DNA of 64,000 bases from Achatina immaculata (taxonomy: Eukaryota; Mollusca; Gastropoda; Stylommatophora; Achatinidae). The translations under genes and the position numbers were made by a program. Position 1 is the stretch's first letter. The number at the start of each line of letters is the position of its first letter. The stretch covers positions 32,006,697-32,070,696 of the forward strand of contig CM019701.1 of the NCBI GenBank assembly GCA_009760885.1. Direction: 5' to 3'. The notes below the pieces were generated by a model, which saw only the letters and a program-made list of their open reading frames with translations, was not told the DNA's origin and searched no databases. Below are positions 22,516 through 34,450 of this stretch, one piece after another.

Positions 22516-23635
22516 TGAATATCAAAGCATCGCGAGGACGGGCGTAGAGAATAGGGATGGCCTGAGTATATTAACTCATTGATTAGATTTTCACGTCAGA
22601 ATGCAGCCGGTACCTTTGTGAATCAAGCGTAATTGCTTGTGAATAAAAATGCAGCTTTGTTTTATTTATGAGAATACGATCAGGTATTGCTTGATTTATT
22701 GATCTGGACGTATCAACTCTGGCTGTGACAACGATGTGTTGGCGATAAGCTTTGTGCCAACAATGCACACCTTCGCATGATAATTAACAGATCAGTGGTC
22801 CATATCTAGTGCATGAAGACCTCGTATCTAACCAGGGAGGGCGAGAGTGAGAGTGGAAGAGAGGGAGGGAGTGTAGGAGAGAGAGAGAGAGAGATAGAGA
22901 GAGAAGAGAGAGAGGGTGCAAGTTTAGCCAGTCAAGTCCACTCCAATAAAGGGACACTTTTCATTAATGTCTAACACTGTTAGCCTTAAAATGAAGAGGA
23001 AATAAAACCGTTTCCTTATTCGATGCTTTAAATATTGTGTTTGCCTTAATAATCTCGGATCCTCCCAGACTTCACCATCTAAACCTTGCCTTGTTTTTTT
23101 TTTTTCTTTACCTTTATATTTGGCAAGAGAGTGAGTTTCTGATTTTCCAAGTATGAACTGATGTTCTCACGAATATTGTGCTTCGTGACGTGCATAATCT
23201 AGTAAAGCCCCGCTGAAAGTAATCGATAAACGGAGAACAAGTTTAAAATACTTTACCAGCTTCTTGTAAAGCATTTAAGTTAAATTTATTGCCTATATTA
23301 GTACGGACTGCCAAAATTCCATATTTTAACAGGCTTGTACGGGCAAGGGGACAGACGTTTTTCTGTTAATTATAAGTAAAATAATGACGTAAATAATAAT
23401 AATAATAGTAATAATAACAACAACAATTCTTATCGCTTTAGGAGACATACTGAAGCAGACGGTAATGGGATATTAGCAGAAATGTCTGCTCGTTCTTTGC
23501 TGAGCGGCCTCTGCCGTGGCTGATTCTGTTCACATTTGACAGGCACAAACGTCCACAGCGGCAACATGCTGATTTGCATAAATGCGTCCCAATTTACGTC
23601 TCCTCCAGTTACGGCTTCAAGCTTTGACCGGTTTG
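22516..23635. other. Spacer with GA tract; no gene recognised
   Basis: Contains a GA-rich run at about 22845-22916 and an AAT/AAC-rich run near 23395-23426. No domain or RNA gene seen. Confidence 0.5.
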
Positions 23636-24972
23636 ATATGGAGAAATTATTATGTCACGATATGGAGACATAGTTATGTCATGACATGGAGACATAGTTA
23701 TGTCATGACATGGAGACATCGTTATGTCATTATATGAAGACATCGTTATGTCACGAACTGGAGACATTGTTATGCTACGATATGGAGACATCGTTATGTC
23801 ATTATATCAAGACATCGTTATGTCACGAACTGGAGACATTGTTATGCTACGATATGGAGACACTGTTATGCTACGATATGGAGACACTGTTATGCTACGA
23901 TATGGAGACACTGTTATGCTACGATATGGAGACACTGTTATGCTACGATATGGAGACACTGTTATGCTACGATATGGAGACACTGTTATGCTACGATATC
24001 GGGAACCTGTTATGCTACGATAGGAGACACTGTTAGCTACGATATGGAGACACTGTTATGCTACGATATGGAGACACTGTTATGCTACGATATGGAGACA
24101 CTGTTATGCTACGATATGGAGACACTGTTGTGCTACGATATGGAGACACTGTTATGCTACGATATGGAGACACTGTTATGCTACGATATGGAGACACTGT
24201 TGTGCTACGATATAGAGACACTGTTATGCTACGATATGGAGACACTGTTATGCTACGATATGGAGACACTGTTGTGCTACGATATGGAGACATTGTTGTG
24301 CTACGATATGGAGACATTATTATGACACGATATGGAGAACGTATTATGACACGATATGGAGAAATTATTATGTCACGATATGGAGAACGTATTATGTCAC
24401 GATATGGAGACATCGTTATATGAAGAAATCGTTATATCATGACATGGAGACATCGTTATGTCACGAACTGGAGACATTGTTATGCTACGATATGGAGACA
24501 TTGTTATGCTACGATATGGAGACATTGTTATGCCACGATATGGAGACATTGTTATGCCACGATATGGAGACATTGTTATGCCACGATATAGAGACACTGT
24601 TATGCCACGATATAGAGACATTGTTATGCTACGATATAGAGACACTGTTATGCTACGATATAGAGACACTGTTATGCCACGATATAGAGACATTGTTATG
24701 CTACGATATAGAGACACTGTTATGCTACGATATAGAGACACTGTTATGCTACGATATAGAGACACTGTTATGCTACGATATAGAGACACTGTTATGCTAC
24801 GATATAGAGACACTGTTATGCCACGATATAGAGACACTGTTAGGCCACGATATAGAGACACTGTTATGCCACGATATAGAGACACTGTTATGCCACGATA
24901 TAGAGACACTGTCTGCTACGATATAGAGACACTGTTATGCTACGATATAGAGACACTGTTATGCTACGATTG
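23636..24972. repeat. Large minisatellite, 24 bp unit, about 55 copies
   Basis: Units GATATGGAGACACTGTTATGCTAC. Left and central blocks carry ATGTCATGAC or TTATGTCACG variants; the right block carries GATATAGAGACA and ATGCCAC. Because 24 is divisible by three, several frames are open on both strands (METLLCYD on plus, SPYRSITV on minus). No start context or flanking exon supports translation. Confidence 0.97.
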
Positions 24973-25294
24973 TCCGACCTCCTTCCTTCGACTCTCTTCA
25001 TCTCGCGGCTTAGGAGAACTAAAACGAGGTCAGCAGGTGTGGGACTTATCCTGGAGTTGGCAGTTCAAGTCAGAGGGCAGCTAGGAAAGCAAAGAGCTGT
25101 CTTACGACTGTATAATTCTGGAATTTCTTTCGTCCTTGTGGTCCCTAAACTTCTGGTTTATCTCGAGTCGCTGACGGGACAGTGAGCAGGCCAGAACAAG
25201 CTGAACTCGTCTCAGCCAAGGCATATCAAAGCAGTCGGTATCACAATAAATATGTTTATGGTACTTAAGACAGAAAAACAGAAGGAAGTAGTTA
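24973..25294. other. No recognisable feature
   Basis: Unique sequence between arrays. Confidence 0.5.
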
Positions 25295-25297
25295 ATC

Positions 25298-25718
25298 TAA
25301 GGAAAGAAAAGAAAGAAAGAAAGAAAGAAAGAGAAAGAAAGAAAAAATAATGAAAGAAGTAATTAACCTACACGAGAAAGAAAGAAATTAAAACATAAGA
25401 AAGAAAGAAAGAACGAAAGAAAGGAAGAAGACATAAGAAAGAAAGAAATAAAAACATAAGAAAGAAAGAAAGACATAAGAGAGAAAGAAAGAAAGAAAGA
25501 CATACGAAGGAAAGAAAGAAAGAAAGGCATAAGAAAGAAAGAAAGAAGAAAGCAAGAAGGAAAGACATAAGAAAGAAAGGCATAAGAAAGAAAGAAAAAG
25601 CAACATAAGAAAAAAAGAAATAAACAGATAAGAAAGCAAGAAAGAAAGACATTAGAAAGACAGAAATAAAGACATAAGAAATAAAGAAAAAAAAAGAAAG
25701 AAAGAAAGAAAGAAAGAC
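25298..25718. repeat. Purine-rich (GAAA)n-derived array with ACATAA spacers
   Basis: GAAAGAAA blocks separated by GACATAA or ACATAA every 25-40 bp. The strand asymmetry is almost total, so minus-strand frames encode SFFLSFL-type low-complexity peptides with no meaning. Confidence 0.93.
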
Positions 25719-26384
25719 CCTAAATTGGAAAGCGCCTGCCTAGGATTCGCAGAGGACGTATCTTGAGAGTGCAGAAAGGAAACAGACAGAGGCGGCACTC
25801 ACGTACAAGAAGGAAGCTGGAGGGCCCTCACAACGAGAGATGACACAGAGTGTGAAAAGTTGCCGAAAACACTGTCCACGGCTGGGAATAAACCTCTTCC
25901 GGGATGGGAATTTAATTGAAAACGGAAAACTTGAAAAAATTTCGCCCAGAAACTGCGCCTTTCACGGATCAATTTTTCCGTCACTTATTAGGAAATCATT
26001 GAGATGTTGTCTTTGGAGAAGGCGGTGCAACTATTTACACAGGAAGTATGTGCGTGTAATTAGAACTCATCGTCAAGGGAAATGTGCGTCGGAGAGTTCT
26101 GCGGAATGCGCGAAGGCTGTAAACAAGTTGTTGATTTAATGCTGATAATATGAGGCGTATTATAGCCAGTGTTTATATCCTGCCATGCCACGCCTGATAT
26201 GATCAAGATGACCCATAATCGAGGTATTTTAAGAAGCGGAATATCTACTCCGTGTCCGTTCTTTTTCGTTTGTTTCAGACTTTCAAGAGTGAAGATGAGC
26301 GGTGTTTCAGGTGAACAGTGTGAAAATTGAAGCAGAATTTAAACAACTTTTTTCGGTAATATTCTGTGGCATACTTCCCGAACT
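25719..26384. other. No recognisable feature
   Basis: Unique sequence. A 99-residue plus-strand frame (25840-26139) shows no domain. Confidence 0.45.
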
Positions 26385-26589
26385 GAAGAGACAGTTCGAG
26401 TTGGAACAGACTACCATTTGCAGATGATACGGTAACGACGGTCAAGAATAAAAAGAGCCCACAGAAATTATTAGAAATAGCAGTGACAGAAAGTGAGAAG
26501 AAAGGACTTACACTAAATAGCAAGAAATCTGAGACAGTGATCATATCACGAAAGAAGAACCCTCCTAAACGCAGTGCTAAAGTACAAGT

Positions 26590-26593
26590 CTCT

Positions 26594-26647
<54 letters not shown>

Positions 26648-26966
26648 TAAAGTGCCCAAGGCACACGAGGCTTCCCCACGGGTTTTCCACAAACACCTGT
26701 CCTTTGCCTTTTTTTCCGCTCTTGCCCGGGTGAGCCCTCTATTGCTCAACATCTTCCTGTTGTTCTTCTCCATGCCTCTTTTGGTCTACCCTTACTTCTG
26801 TTCCCCTGTGGTGTCAGTCTCTAGTGTTGTTTTTGGTAATGAGTCGTCAGTCATCCGGAGAACATGTACCAACCATCGCCAGCGTCTTTCCTCAATAATT
26901 GCTGTCAGCGGCTTCATCTGCATTTCTGCCAACAAGATGTTATTTCTTACGTTGTTTGGTACAAGT
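26590..26966 (-). mobile_element. LINE-G 3' end nested in LINE-A2, with 8-bp TSD
   Basis: The minus-strand frame includes EERRWRWLVHVLRMTDDSLP, the conserved RT C-terminal block. It continues (shifted) through an AKDRCLWKT end and a stop, and finishes in a (GA)n tail seen on plus as CT repeats at 26601-26643. GTACAAGT at 26582-26589 and 26959-26966 is the target duplication. Confidence 0.9.
26598..26643. repeat. (CT)n tract, tail of LINE-G
   Basis: A C run then about 21 CT dinucleotides. On the element strand this is the (GA)n 3' tail. Confidence 0.9.
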
Positions 26967-27564
26967 GCGCACATTTAGATATCTGGGCACTCGAGTAACA
27001 TCACATGGGAAACGCATCTCTGAAATCATGAACAGAATATACCAAGCCAATTTAGATTTCAGCCAAATGAGTAACATCGTGTGCAGTGCATCTCTGTCAC
27101 TGAACATCAGAAAGACAATGTTACATTGAGCCTATCCTAATCAAAAGAAATGAGCCATGGACAATCAACAGATCGATGTAAAAAATCACTAGGGACAACG
27201 GAGATGTGTTTTATTAGAAGAACATTAAGAATACCATGGACAGCTAAGATGAGAAACAGGGAATGTCTAACAAAAGCTAATGTAGGAAAGAGCCTAATTA
27301 AATCTATAAGAAAACGATGATAATCATTCATTTTACATTATAATGAGAAAAGAGAGGGCTTGAAAACATCACAACAACAGGAAAAATAAATGCAAAGAGT
27401 TGAAGAGGAAGACCAAAGGAAAAAAAAATCATGGACAGTCTATGGCGATGGCGCAGTAACAAGTCATCTGAGCTGATGGAAAGTATCAAGGGCCTAGATC
27501 TGTAGTGAAGCACGACAACAAAGCCTACCACAGGGCATGTGATGATGTCGAAAAGTCGGCATAG

Positions 27565-27965
27565 TGTGTAAGGTGAATCCGAAACAAGGACTGGTCAGTT
27601 TGTTTAGACGGAATATCTATCACAACAAGGACTGCTCAGTTTGTTTACACCTGGCAGAAGAAATATCTACTCACAACAAAGACTGGTCAGTTTGTTTACA
27701 ACTGACAGAAGAAATATCTACCCACAACAAAGACAGGTCAGTTTGTTTACAGCTGACAGAAGAAATATCTACTCACAACAAAGACTGGTCAGTTTGTTTA
27801 CAGCTGACAGAAGAAATATCTACCCACAACAAAGACTGGTCAGTTTGTTTACATCTGACAGAAGAAATATCTACTCAAAACAAGGACTGGTCAGTTTGTA
27901 TACAGCTGAATATTTACTCACAACAAAGATGAGTCATTCTGTATACAGCCGACAAACAAAATCTA
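27565..27965. repeat. Minisatellite, 57 bp unit, about 7 copies
   Basis: Units CAGTTTGTTTACAGCTGACA plus GAAGAAATATCTACTCACAACAAAGACTGGT. 57 bp is 19 codons, so the plus frame repeats WSVCLQLTEEISTHNKD. The central copies are almost identical. Confidence 0.94.
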
Positions 27966-29505
27966 CTCCGTGTCTCTCTCCCCCACCCTCCCTCTTTCTA
28001 TTTGTACTCTCTCTCTCTCTATCTATCTCTATCTCTCTGTGCTCACTAATATCCCTCATACTGTTTCCTCCAAGGAACTATTTAAGATCATCCAACGTTA
28101 TAGGAGGAGTTAATCAGGGATTTATTTGGTAGACTGACGTAGTGGTTAGCGCCCTTACTTTTTTTTTTTAAGTGCAGGTCAACTATAGGTCAGGTTTGAT
28201 ATATTGAAGGCCATTTTTTGCCATGTCCAGACAAGGGATTTTTTTACAGTTAACTAAAGTTAATTAGCACATGTTTGTTTAATTCGTTATTTTTAGTTAC
28301 AGAAAAGCTTAAAATAGGATTGTTGTTTTTAGTTTATTGTCCGAGATCATAAACAGGTAATTTTTGCATGGATTGAGAAATGTTTTCATCACGATTTTTA
28401 TCTTCCATGAGATAGAATCTTCGGGAATATTTAGGAATAGGAATTGTAGTTCATATTTAAGGACCAAACTCTTACGTAGGATTATTATAAGGAGTAGATT
28501 GATTAGTAGCTTGAGATTCATTATGATTGAAAATTCATTATGTAGAGTTTGACTGAGAAGGATGTTTCAGATAGGATGCTAGGATGTCAACTGTTATTTA
28601 ATTTTTTTTTCCTCATGGATCCAATGTGTAAATTTTTGATGCAGCTACGAGATGTTAAAATATAGTTTGTAACTGAAGAAATGTGAATTAGTTGTATTGA
28701 GATTTTTTAGGACTTTAAGTCCGATATTTTTGGTGATGTGAAGTTGTATGTAACGATCCATGGAATTTTCAGTGAGTTAGTAAGTTGGCTCTTATTCCAT
28801 CATGTTGAATGCCTGTCCTTCCTAGCTGAGAGCCATTGTTGCCCACTCTCTCCCTACATGACGAACTAGTTCTCGTCTGCAGGGGAGTTGGATTATTCAT
28901 CTGTTGACTCAGTTTATTGCTACATCCTCACTTATTCACCATTCATTTTCCCCATAATAAATATGTGAAATTGCTATTATCAGTTTCAGTGTTAGCGGTT
29001 CTCAAACTGTTGAGATGTGCTCATTCTCAGTTCCACATTAAAATTCCTCAGATTTAATCAGTAGATAAAGTAAGAAAAAGTAGTACATTTTATCACTTGG
29101 GTGGCGACTTTACACAATTGCGAAGTACTTTAATTAGTGCCGTGTCTTGGCACATACTATACTATACAATTCTATTTTTGGTACATACCATACTATACCA
29201 TTCTATTTTAATTGGCACATACTGCCACTAAAACCTACTACTACTACACTTCCTTTACTAAACATACATGGCATTTTATCCAGTTTTCAATGCTTTATCT
29301 CCACTTCTCCACTCTCTACAGCAAAGTACCACAAACTAAATCTTCTCCAACAAATACCGAAGAGAAGCGCGTGCACGTTGTCATGCTCTAGTTATTTAAC
29401 TCAATTCATATTCTTGGTGGCCACGCTGCTCTGATGTGACTCATACCCGCATCCTGGACTTCTTGTTTGTGTCTGTTGACATCTGCATAAATTACCATTT
29501 CTTGG
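27966..29505. other. Unique spacer; CT tract and weak tRNA-like word
   Basis: 27975-28040 is CT-rich. At 28131-28158, TGACGTAGTGGTTAGCGCCC resembles an A box of a tRNA-derived SINE head, but no B box follows. The remainder (28160-29505) shows no gene, RNA or array. Confidence 0.45.
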
Positions 29506-29508
29506 ATC

Positions 29509-30106
29509 ATTACCAACTAATAATGGAGATACAATGAGGGAAATTAAAATGAGGACATCTATCGCTCTTCAGAAAGTAAAATAAATAAAGAATGCTGTGG
29601 AGAGGAACAGATGGAACTACAAAAATAAGATTTTTAAGGACATGCATCTTTCCCATCGCAACATATGCTTGTGAGACCTGGAGACTTAACAAAACAGCTG
29701 AGAAACACGTAAATGCCTTTGAATGTAAATGCTACTGACGAGTTCTTCAAATATCATGGAGACCAAAAAGAACAAATATATCCATACTACAAGAACTTAA
29801 TATTGAAGAAGGTTGGCTAGTAAAGAGGATTAAAGAGAGAAAACTTAAATATTCTGGACACATTAAACGTTATGAGAATTTAGAGAAGACATAATGGGAA
29901 AAAGAAAGAGAAGGAAGAGCAAGGCGAAGATGGCTGCAAGACATGGTTGATGATCTGTGATTGGAAGCTTCACCAGCAGGCCGTCTTGCTTACAACCGAG
30001 AGGTCTACAGGAGAACTGTTAGGGAGGCAAAGTTCCGCAAGGGACGTGCAAATGACTGACTGACTGACTGACTGACTGACTGACTGACTGACTGACTGAC
30101 TGACTG
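29509..30106 (+). mobile_element. LINE-C, 5'-truncated, with long TGAC tail
   Basis: It encodes, in several frames, TNNGDTMREIKMRTSIAL, NYKNKIFKDM, the CETWRLNKTAEKHVNAFECK region, a GKRKRRKSKAKMAA-type segment and RREAKFRKGRAND, then TGA inside a (TGAC)n tract of about 12 units (30054-30106). This is the longest TGAC tail in the window and may be a later slippage expansion. Confidence 0.9.
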
Positions 30107-30580
30107 AGTTTTCGTGCTGTAAAGATCTGTTCCAGTTTACAATTTGTGAACACTTGCGTTGCCCTGCATCTTCTTCTGACTTCCTGGAGCTGCAATGCGT
30201 GTTCTCTGCAGCTGATGCTGTGAAGATGTTAAGTACAGCATCGTGTCGGCTTGGGAAAGGGTTACAGCGGCCATTTTTTCAGCCCCTGAGCGGGGTTAAA
30301 AAGCAGAGGGTGCGCAGTACTTCTTTAGCAGACTCCACCACCATGGAGACTATTGAGATCCTTGCCCCGTTAGATAGGCGTGGTCTGTTACTGGGGGTAT
30401 CAACGGAGAGACGGGACATGATCTTGGTCGGGTATGGTTCGCCAACCCTGACGCTGGCATGCCAACTCTGGGTCAATGACTCCTGAACTGGACAGCGTCT
30501 TCGTCTTCCCCAGGTGCCCCATATTTCGAAGTTTGTTCCCCTGAGCATTTGACTTCCCATTTACTATACTGATACCAGTG
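30107..30580. other. No recognisable feature
   Basis: Two overlapping open frames (plus 30154-30486, minus 30560-30279) are of about 100 residues each but carry no domain. They are probably chance openings in a GC-richer segment. Confidence 0.4.
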
Positions 30581-30582
30581 AG

Positions 30583-31085
30583 TTCTGTGTTCTCTGCCGT
30601 TCCTTGTCTTGTAATCAAAGAACAGTGAGCCCTGTGTTATCTGCCGTTCCTTATCTTGTAATCAAAGAACAGTGAGACCTGTGTTATCTGCCGTTCCTTA
30701 TCTTGTAATCAAAGAACAGTGAGACCTGTGTTATCTATCGCTCCTTATCTTGTAATCAAAGAAAAGTGAGCTCTGTGTTATCTGCCGTTCCTTGTCTTGT
30801 AATCAAAGAACAGTGAGCTCTGTGTTCTCTGCCGTTCCTTATCTTGTAATCAAAGAACAGTGAGCCCCGTGTTATCTGCCGTTCCTTGTCTTGTAATCAA
30901 AGAACAGTGAGCTCTGTGTTCTCTGCCGTTCCTTATCTTGTAATCAAAGAACAGTGAGCCCCGTGTTATCTGCCGTTCCTTGTCTTGTAATCAAAGAACA
31001 GTGAGCCCCGTGTTATCTGCCGTTCCTTATCTTGTAATCAAAGAACAGTGAGCCCTGTGTTCTCTGCTGTTCCTTCTGTGTCTTG
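30583..31085. repeat. Minisatellite, 47 bp unit, about 10.5 copies
   Basis: Units GTTATCTGCCGTTCCTTATC plus TTGTAATCAAAGAACAGTGAGCCCT. Copies start at 30601 and 30648 and so on. Two interspersed forms differ at TTATC/TTCTC and CTTATC/CTTGTC. Confidence 0.95.
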
Positions 31086-31940
31086 TAATCGAAGATTTTT
31101 TTTCAGAGGAAATTTCCCCAATACAGAAATGTCAGGTCCCCATTTTTACAGTTAGATTGACTGGATTATTTAATCCATAGCCCATGCTACCACTGTATTA
31201 CTCATGCGATCCAAACCAATAATATTTGGTAGAAAAAGATTTTAAATATAACGTCTACCCTGGACACCAGGACAGTCTGACTAAGAGGAAAGACTAGACT
31301 GGTTTTCTCGGAGAAAGATCACTGGTTTAATTGGACCTGGAACGTGCCTGGTAAACCAGAACTGACCAGTCCAAGAACTTTCCTTTCATTGCCACCCAAC
31401 AGAATGGACAGCTGATGTGGCCACTTAACAAGAGTCCCGAGCCAATACCGGACTGGTCATCGAACGTGACCCGGGACTACTGTGTTAAGCCTGGCCGGCT
31501 GGTGAGTGGCGGCCGGAAACCGGCTTGTGATAGCCGGCACAATTAACTCACTCCGAGGTTTGGAAGCAGAGGATGTGTGGCAGTGTAAACAAGGCTTGAG
31601 GGAGATAACCCATGGGGAGACTGGAATCGCCTGAGTTCTGGTTCGTGTTACTGCAGTTACTAACAGTACGATAAAAATTAAATCGTCAGCGAAGAATGGA
31701 GGTCCACTGCAGTCAAATTTTTCTGAGGACAAGGTACATTATAATAAATACGAATTTCTATAATAATTCCCCCCACCTCTTTTTTCCATCAAGTATTTTT
31801 AGGCAATCGCATTCATCTACATCCACTTGCACGCTGTGTTTCATGTTTGATCCTTCGGAAGTCTCAGCACTTTTATGTCAGTTCTTTCATCTCTCTCTGT
31901 TCATGTTTTCCCGAACCTCATCCAGATTTTCCCTCACTTC
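31086..31940. other. No recognisable feature
   Basis: Unique sequence. The 91-residue minus frame (31732-31457) and 86-residue plus frame (31696-31956) have no domain. Confidence 0.45.
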
Positions 31941-31944
31941 TAGA

Positions 31945-32036
31945 GGTGCTAGATAGCGCAGTTCGTTGGTACACTGTTCTCTCGTGGCTAGACGGCTGCT
32001 CGTCCTACCGGAGTCCGTGTTCGAATCCCAGGTAAT
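31945..32036 (+). mobile_element. tRNA-like SINE head (candidate)
   Basis: GATAGCGCAGTTCGTTGG resembles a tRNA D-arm with A box, and GTGTTCGAATCCCAGG about 55 bp later is a good B box. The interval between them is too long and irregular for a functional cloverleaf unless a long variable arm is invoked. Best read as a third tRNA-derived SINE head; no body matching SINE-1 or SINE-2 follows. Confidence 0.5.
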
Positions 32037-32282
32037 TCTCTTGTGATTTTTCTTTCTCTCACGACTCCCTAAAGTGCTTTGTCTGCGATTTTTTAGAGGT
32101 CTAATCCTACAAGACTGTGTTCTCTTACTTTACCGTACGAAGGCCTCGTTGTTTACTATTTATAACAAAAATTGTTCTTGTACATTAAGTTCACTGAAAT
32201 TGAAATTTAATTTTAGCACCGAAAAAGAAACGTAACACGAAATAAATAAATAAATAAAAGGAGCGCTACGGCAGAGAGGACA

Positions 32283-32880
32283 AACACAGGAAAGTTACCT
32301 TTATTCCAGGCTATAGATAGAATATAACACAGGAAAGTTACCTTTATGCCAGGCCTTAGATAGAACATAACACAGGAAAGTTACCTTTATTCCAGGCTAT
32401 AGATAGAATATAACACAGGAAAGTTACCTTTATGCCAGGCCTTAGATAGAACATAACACAGGAAAGTTACCTTTATTCCAGGCTATAGATAGAATATAAC
32501 ACAGGAAAGTTACCTTTATGCCAGGCCTTAGATAGAACATAACACAGGAAAGTTACCTTTATTCCAGGCTATAGATAGAATATAACACAAGAAAGTTACC
32601 TTTATTCCAGGCCTTAGATAGAACATAACACAGGAAAGTTACCTTTATGCCAGGCCTTAGATAGAACATAACACAGGAAAGTTACCTTTATTCCAGGCTA
32701 TAGATAGAATATAACACAAGAAAGTTACCTTTATTCCAGGCCTTAGATAGAACATAACACAGGAAAGTTACCTTTATGCCAGGCCTTAGACAGAACATAA
32801 CACAGGAAAGTTACCTTTATGCCAGGCCTTAGATAGAACATAACACAGGAAAGTTACTTCTATGCCAGGCCTCACAGTAG
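32283..32880. repeat. Minisatellite, 43 bp unit organised as 86-bp dimers, about 14 monomers
   Basis: Two monomer types alternate: TTATTCCAGGCTATAGATAG then TTATGCCAGGCCTTAGATAG, both followed by AACATAACACAGGAAAGTTACC. TTATTCCAGGCTATAG starts at 32301, 32387 and 32473, exactly 86 bp apart. The strict alternation breaks down after about 32.6 kb. Confidence 0.96.
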
Positions 32881-32904
32881 GTTCTTATTTTATTTATTTG
32901 CAAT

Positions 32905-33262
32905 AATAACATAGGAAAAAAAACTTAACTGCTAACTCTTTAGCTGCCCCTTGTCTGTAGAAACTTCTTTTATTCCATGTTCCAAATCTCATGATATTTT
33001 TGACGTTCCAAAGTCGTAATCCATTTTTATCCGTCCAATTTCGAGGCTTCTCTGTCCGTCCCATAACACTAATCTTTTTTTTACGGGTGTGGGGTCGTTG
33101 GCCCCATGCTTCAACCCTCACCCTGGATGACCAGGGTCCACGTTTCATCTGACCCCTACCCCCGTAGACCTTCCCAGCTTAGTTGGACCTGCCAGGATAA
33201 AACTCCCACTGGTATAGCTCTGGGGTGGTTAGGGTACGCAAGCTGTCACGCCACGACAAGGC
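32905..33262 (-). mobile_element. LINE-F 5' end: 5'UTR and start of endonuclease (minus strand)
   Basis: The minus-strand frame reaches MRFGTWNKRSFYRQGAAKEL, a clear N-terminal motif of the AP-type endonuclease (the TWN asparagine is a metal ligand in the family). Upstream of it lies the GC-rich 5'UTR seen with such LINEs, with GRTEKPRNWT just before. The coding part stops after about 30 EN residues. It abuts an oppositely oriented LINE 3' end. Confidence 0.78.
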
Positions 33263-33279
33263 ATCTGCACCATGTGACA

Positions 33280-33705
33280 GTACAACAAAGAAAGTTGAAC
33301 AACAATTGCAGATCTTTGAGAACAAGATCCAAAGAGTAATCTTTGGGCCTATAAAGGATACCAACGGTGGAGAATGGACAGTTAGAAAGAACACTGAAAT
33401 GAACAGCTTATTTAAATCCAAACGAATTATAAATGTCTTGAAACTGAACAGACTACGCTGGCTGGGGCATATAGAACGAATGGAAGAGAACAGACAAACG
33501 AAAATGATGTATGCACAAGAGATGAGGGAAACAAGACCAAGGGATAGACCAAGACAGAGATGGAAAGACAACATAGAAGAAGAAATTGATGTCACCAACT
33601 GAATAGAGAAGATTAGGATAAAGGGGAATGGAGACGAACTTTATCTGCAGCAATGAGCCTTAATGGCTTGGAAAGCTGAAGAAGAAGAAGAGAAGAAGAA
33701 GAGAA
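33280..33705 (+). mobile_element. LINE-F 3' end with GAA tail
   Basis: A continuous frame encodes EQQLQIFENKIQRVIFGPIK, GEWTVRKN, LKLNRLRWLGHIERME and RPRDRPRQRWKDNIEEEI, the conserved C-terminal region of EN/RT LINEs. It ends in GAA triplets (33681-33711). The RT palm is absent. With the minus-strand 5' end to its left it forms an inverted pair. Confidence 0.87.
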
Positions 33706-33727
33706 CCAGGAAATGACATACATAAAG

Positions 33728-34001
33728 GTGGCCTGATTGCCTGAGTCGTTAGGCGCTCGATCCGATGGTACCGGGTTCAAGTCCCAGCAGTGGGGATTTT
33801 TTCCTGGTACACACCAAAAAGACCCCGGGGTCGACACAACCTCTAAAGTTGGGTACCAGAGAAATCTGGAAAGGTAAATGCTGCCAGGCGTGATACTGAC
33901 CACGTCAAACTCTCATGTGCCGGTAGTCTTGGAAATACCGGCCTAACACCGTATCCCCAACGTGCCTTAATTGAATGCAAATGGGGATTTTATCTTTTAC
34001 A

Positions 34002-34037
<36 letters not shown>

Positions 34038-34038
34038 A
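33728..34038 (+). mobile_element. SINE-2, full length, (GAAA)n tail
   Basis: The tRNA-like head has an A-box-like TTGCCTGAGTCG and a B box GGTTCAAGTCC. The body contains the CCAGGCGTGATACTGACCA core shared with SINE-1. The 3' part is different and ends ACAAAGAAAGAAAG. This head is unlike that of SINE-1, so the two families acquired different tRNA promoters. Confidence 0.88.
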
Positions 34039-34374
34039 GTTCCGTTTGTAAATTGCTTCATTTCTTGCTATTTTATTCAGGCATTACTTTGATTCAGTTG
34101 GGCAGTCGTCGAGCACGCTTCAACAATCAGTGCCCTTTTGTGGGCCTCGGCTTCCTGTTTACGTTTTGTCTGCTTGTCTGTCATAATTTGTCTGCTGCCT
34201 TTGTCCCCTCCCGCCGAGGACATTTATAGCCAACACGCTTGTACAAATTTATTCTCCAGCGAACGAACTCATTCAAACTTCAGGAATAATTAACAAAAAG
34301 GCATATTTTGATAGAACACAATATGCGTGTTTGTGCTACAATATCTGTGCTGGTGTCTACATGCGTAAACATGC

Positions 34375-34450
34375 AAGTGCGCATGCGTGTCTGTGTGTGT
34401 GCGTGTGTGTATGTCTGCTTCTGTGGTTGTCTCTGTGTGTGCGTACGTTT
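34375..34450. repeat. GT-rich microsatellite
   Basis: Imperfect GTGTGTGCG runs. Surrounding 34039-34860 shows otherwise only a CT run near 34490-34520. Confidence 0.8.

Larger units (their letters stand above)
26386..27545 (+). pseudogene. LINE-A2 RT copy, 5'-truncated, split by LINE-G
   Basis: The left part (26386-26589) encodes the RT region after YADD: DDTVTTVKNKKSPQKLLEIA, then EKKGLTLNSKKSETVIISRK. The right part (26967-27545) continues with VRTFRYLGTRVTSHGK, RRTLRIPWTAK and a GRPKEKKI-type end, finishing near ATGTGATGATG. Several stops are present. The first half joins the second in frame once the insert and one target copy are set aside. Confidence 0.88.

Noticed and set aside
23636..24972. 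CRISPR-like array of regularly spaced repeats
   Set aside because: Units are contiguous with no unique spacers, and the genome is eukaryotic. The same applies to all other arrays here.
30154..30486. Host gene of about 110 codons
   Set aside because: No domain, no splice or promoter evidence, and an equally long overlapping frame on the other strand.
31945..32036. Intact tRNA gene with long variable arm
   Set aside because: Spacing between boxes is irregular and I could not pair an acceptor stem; listed only as a candidate SINE head.
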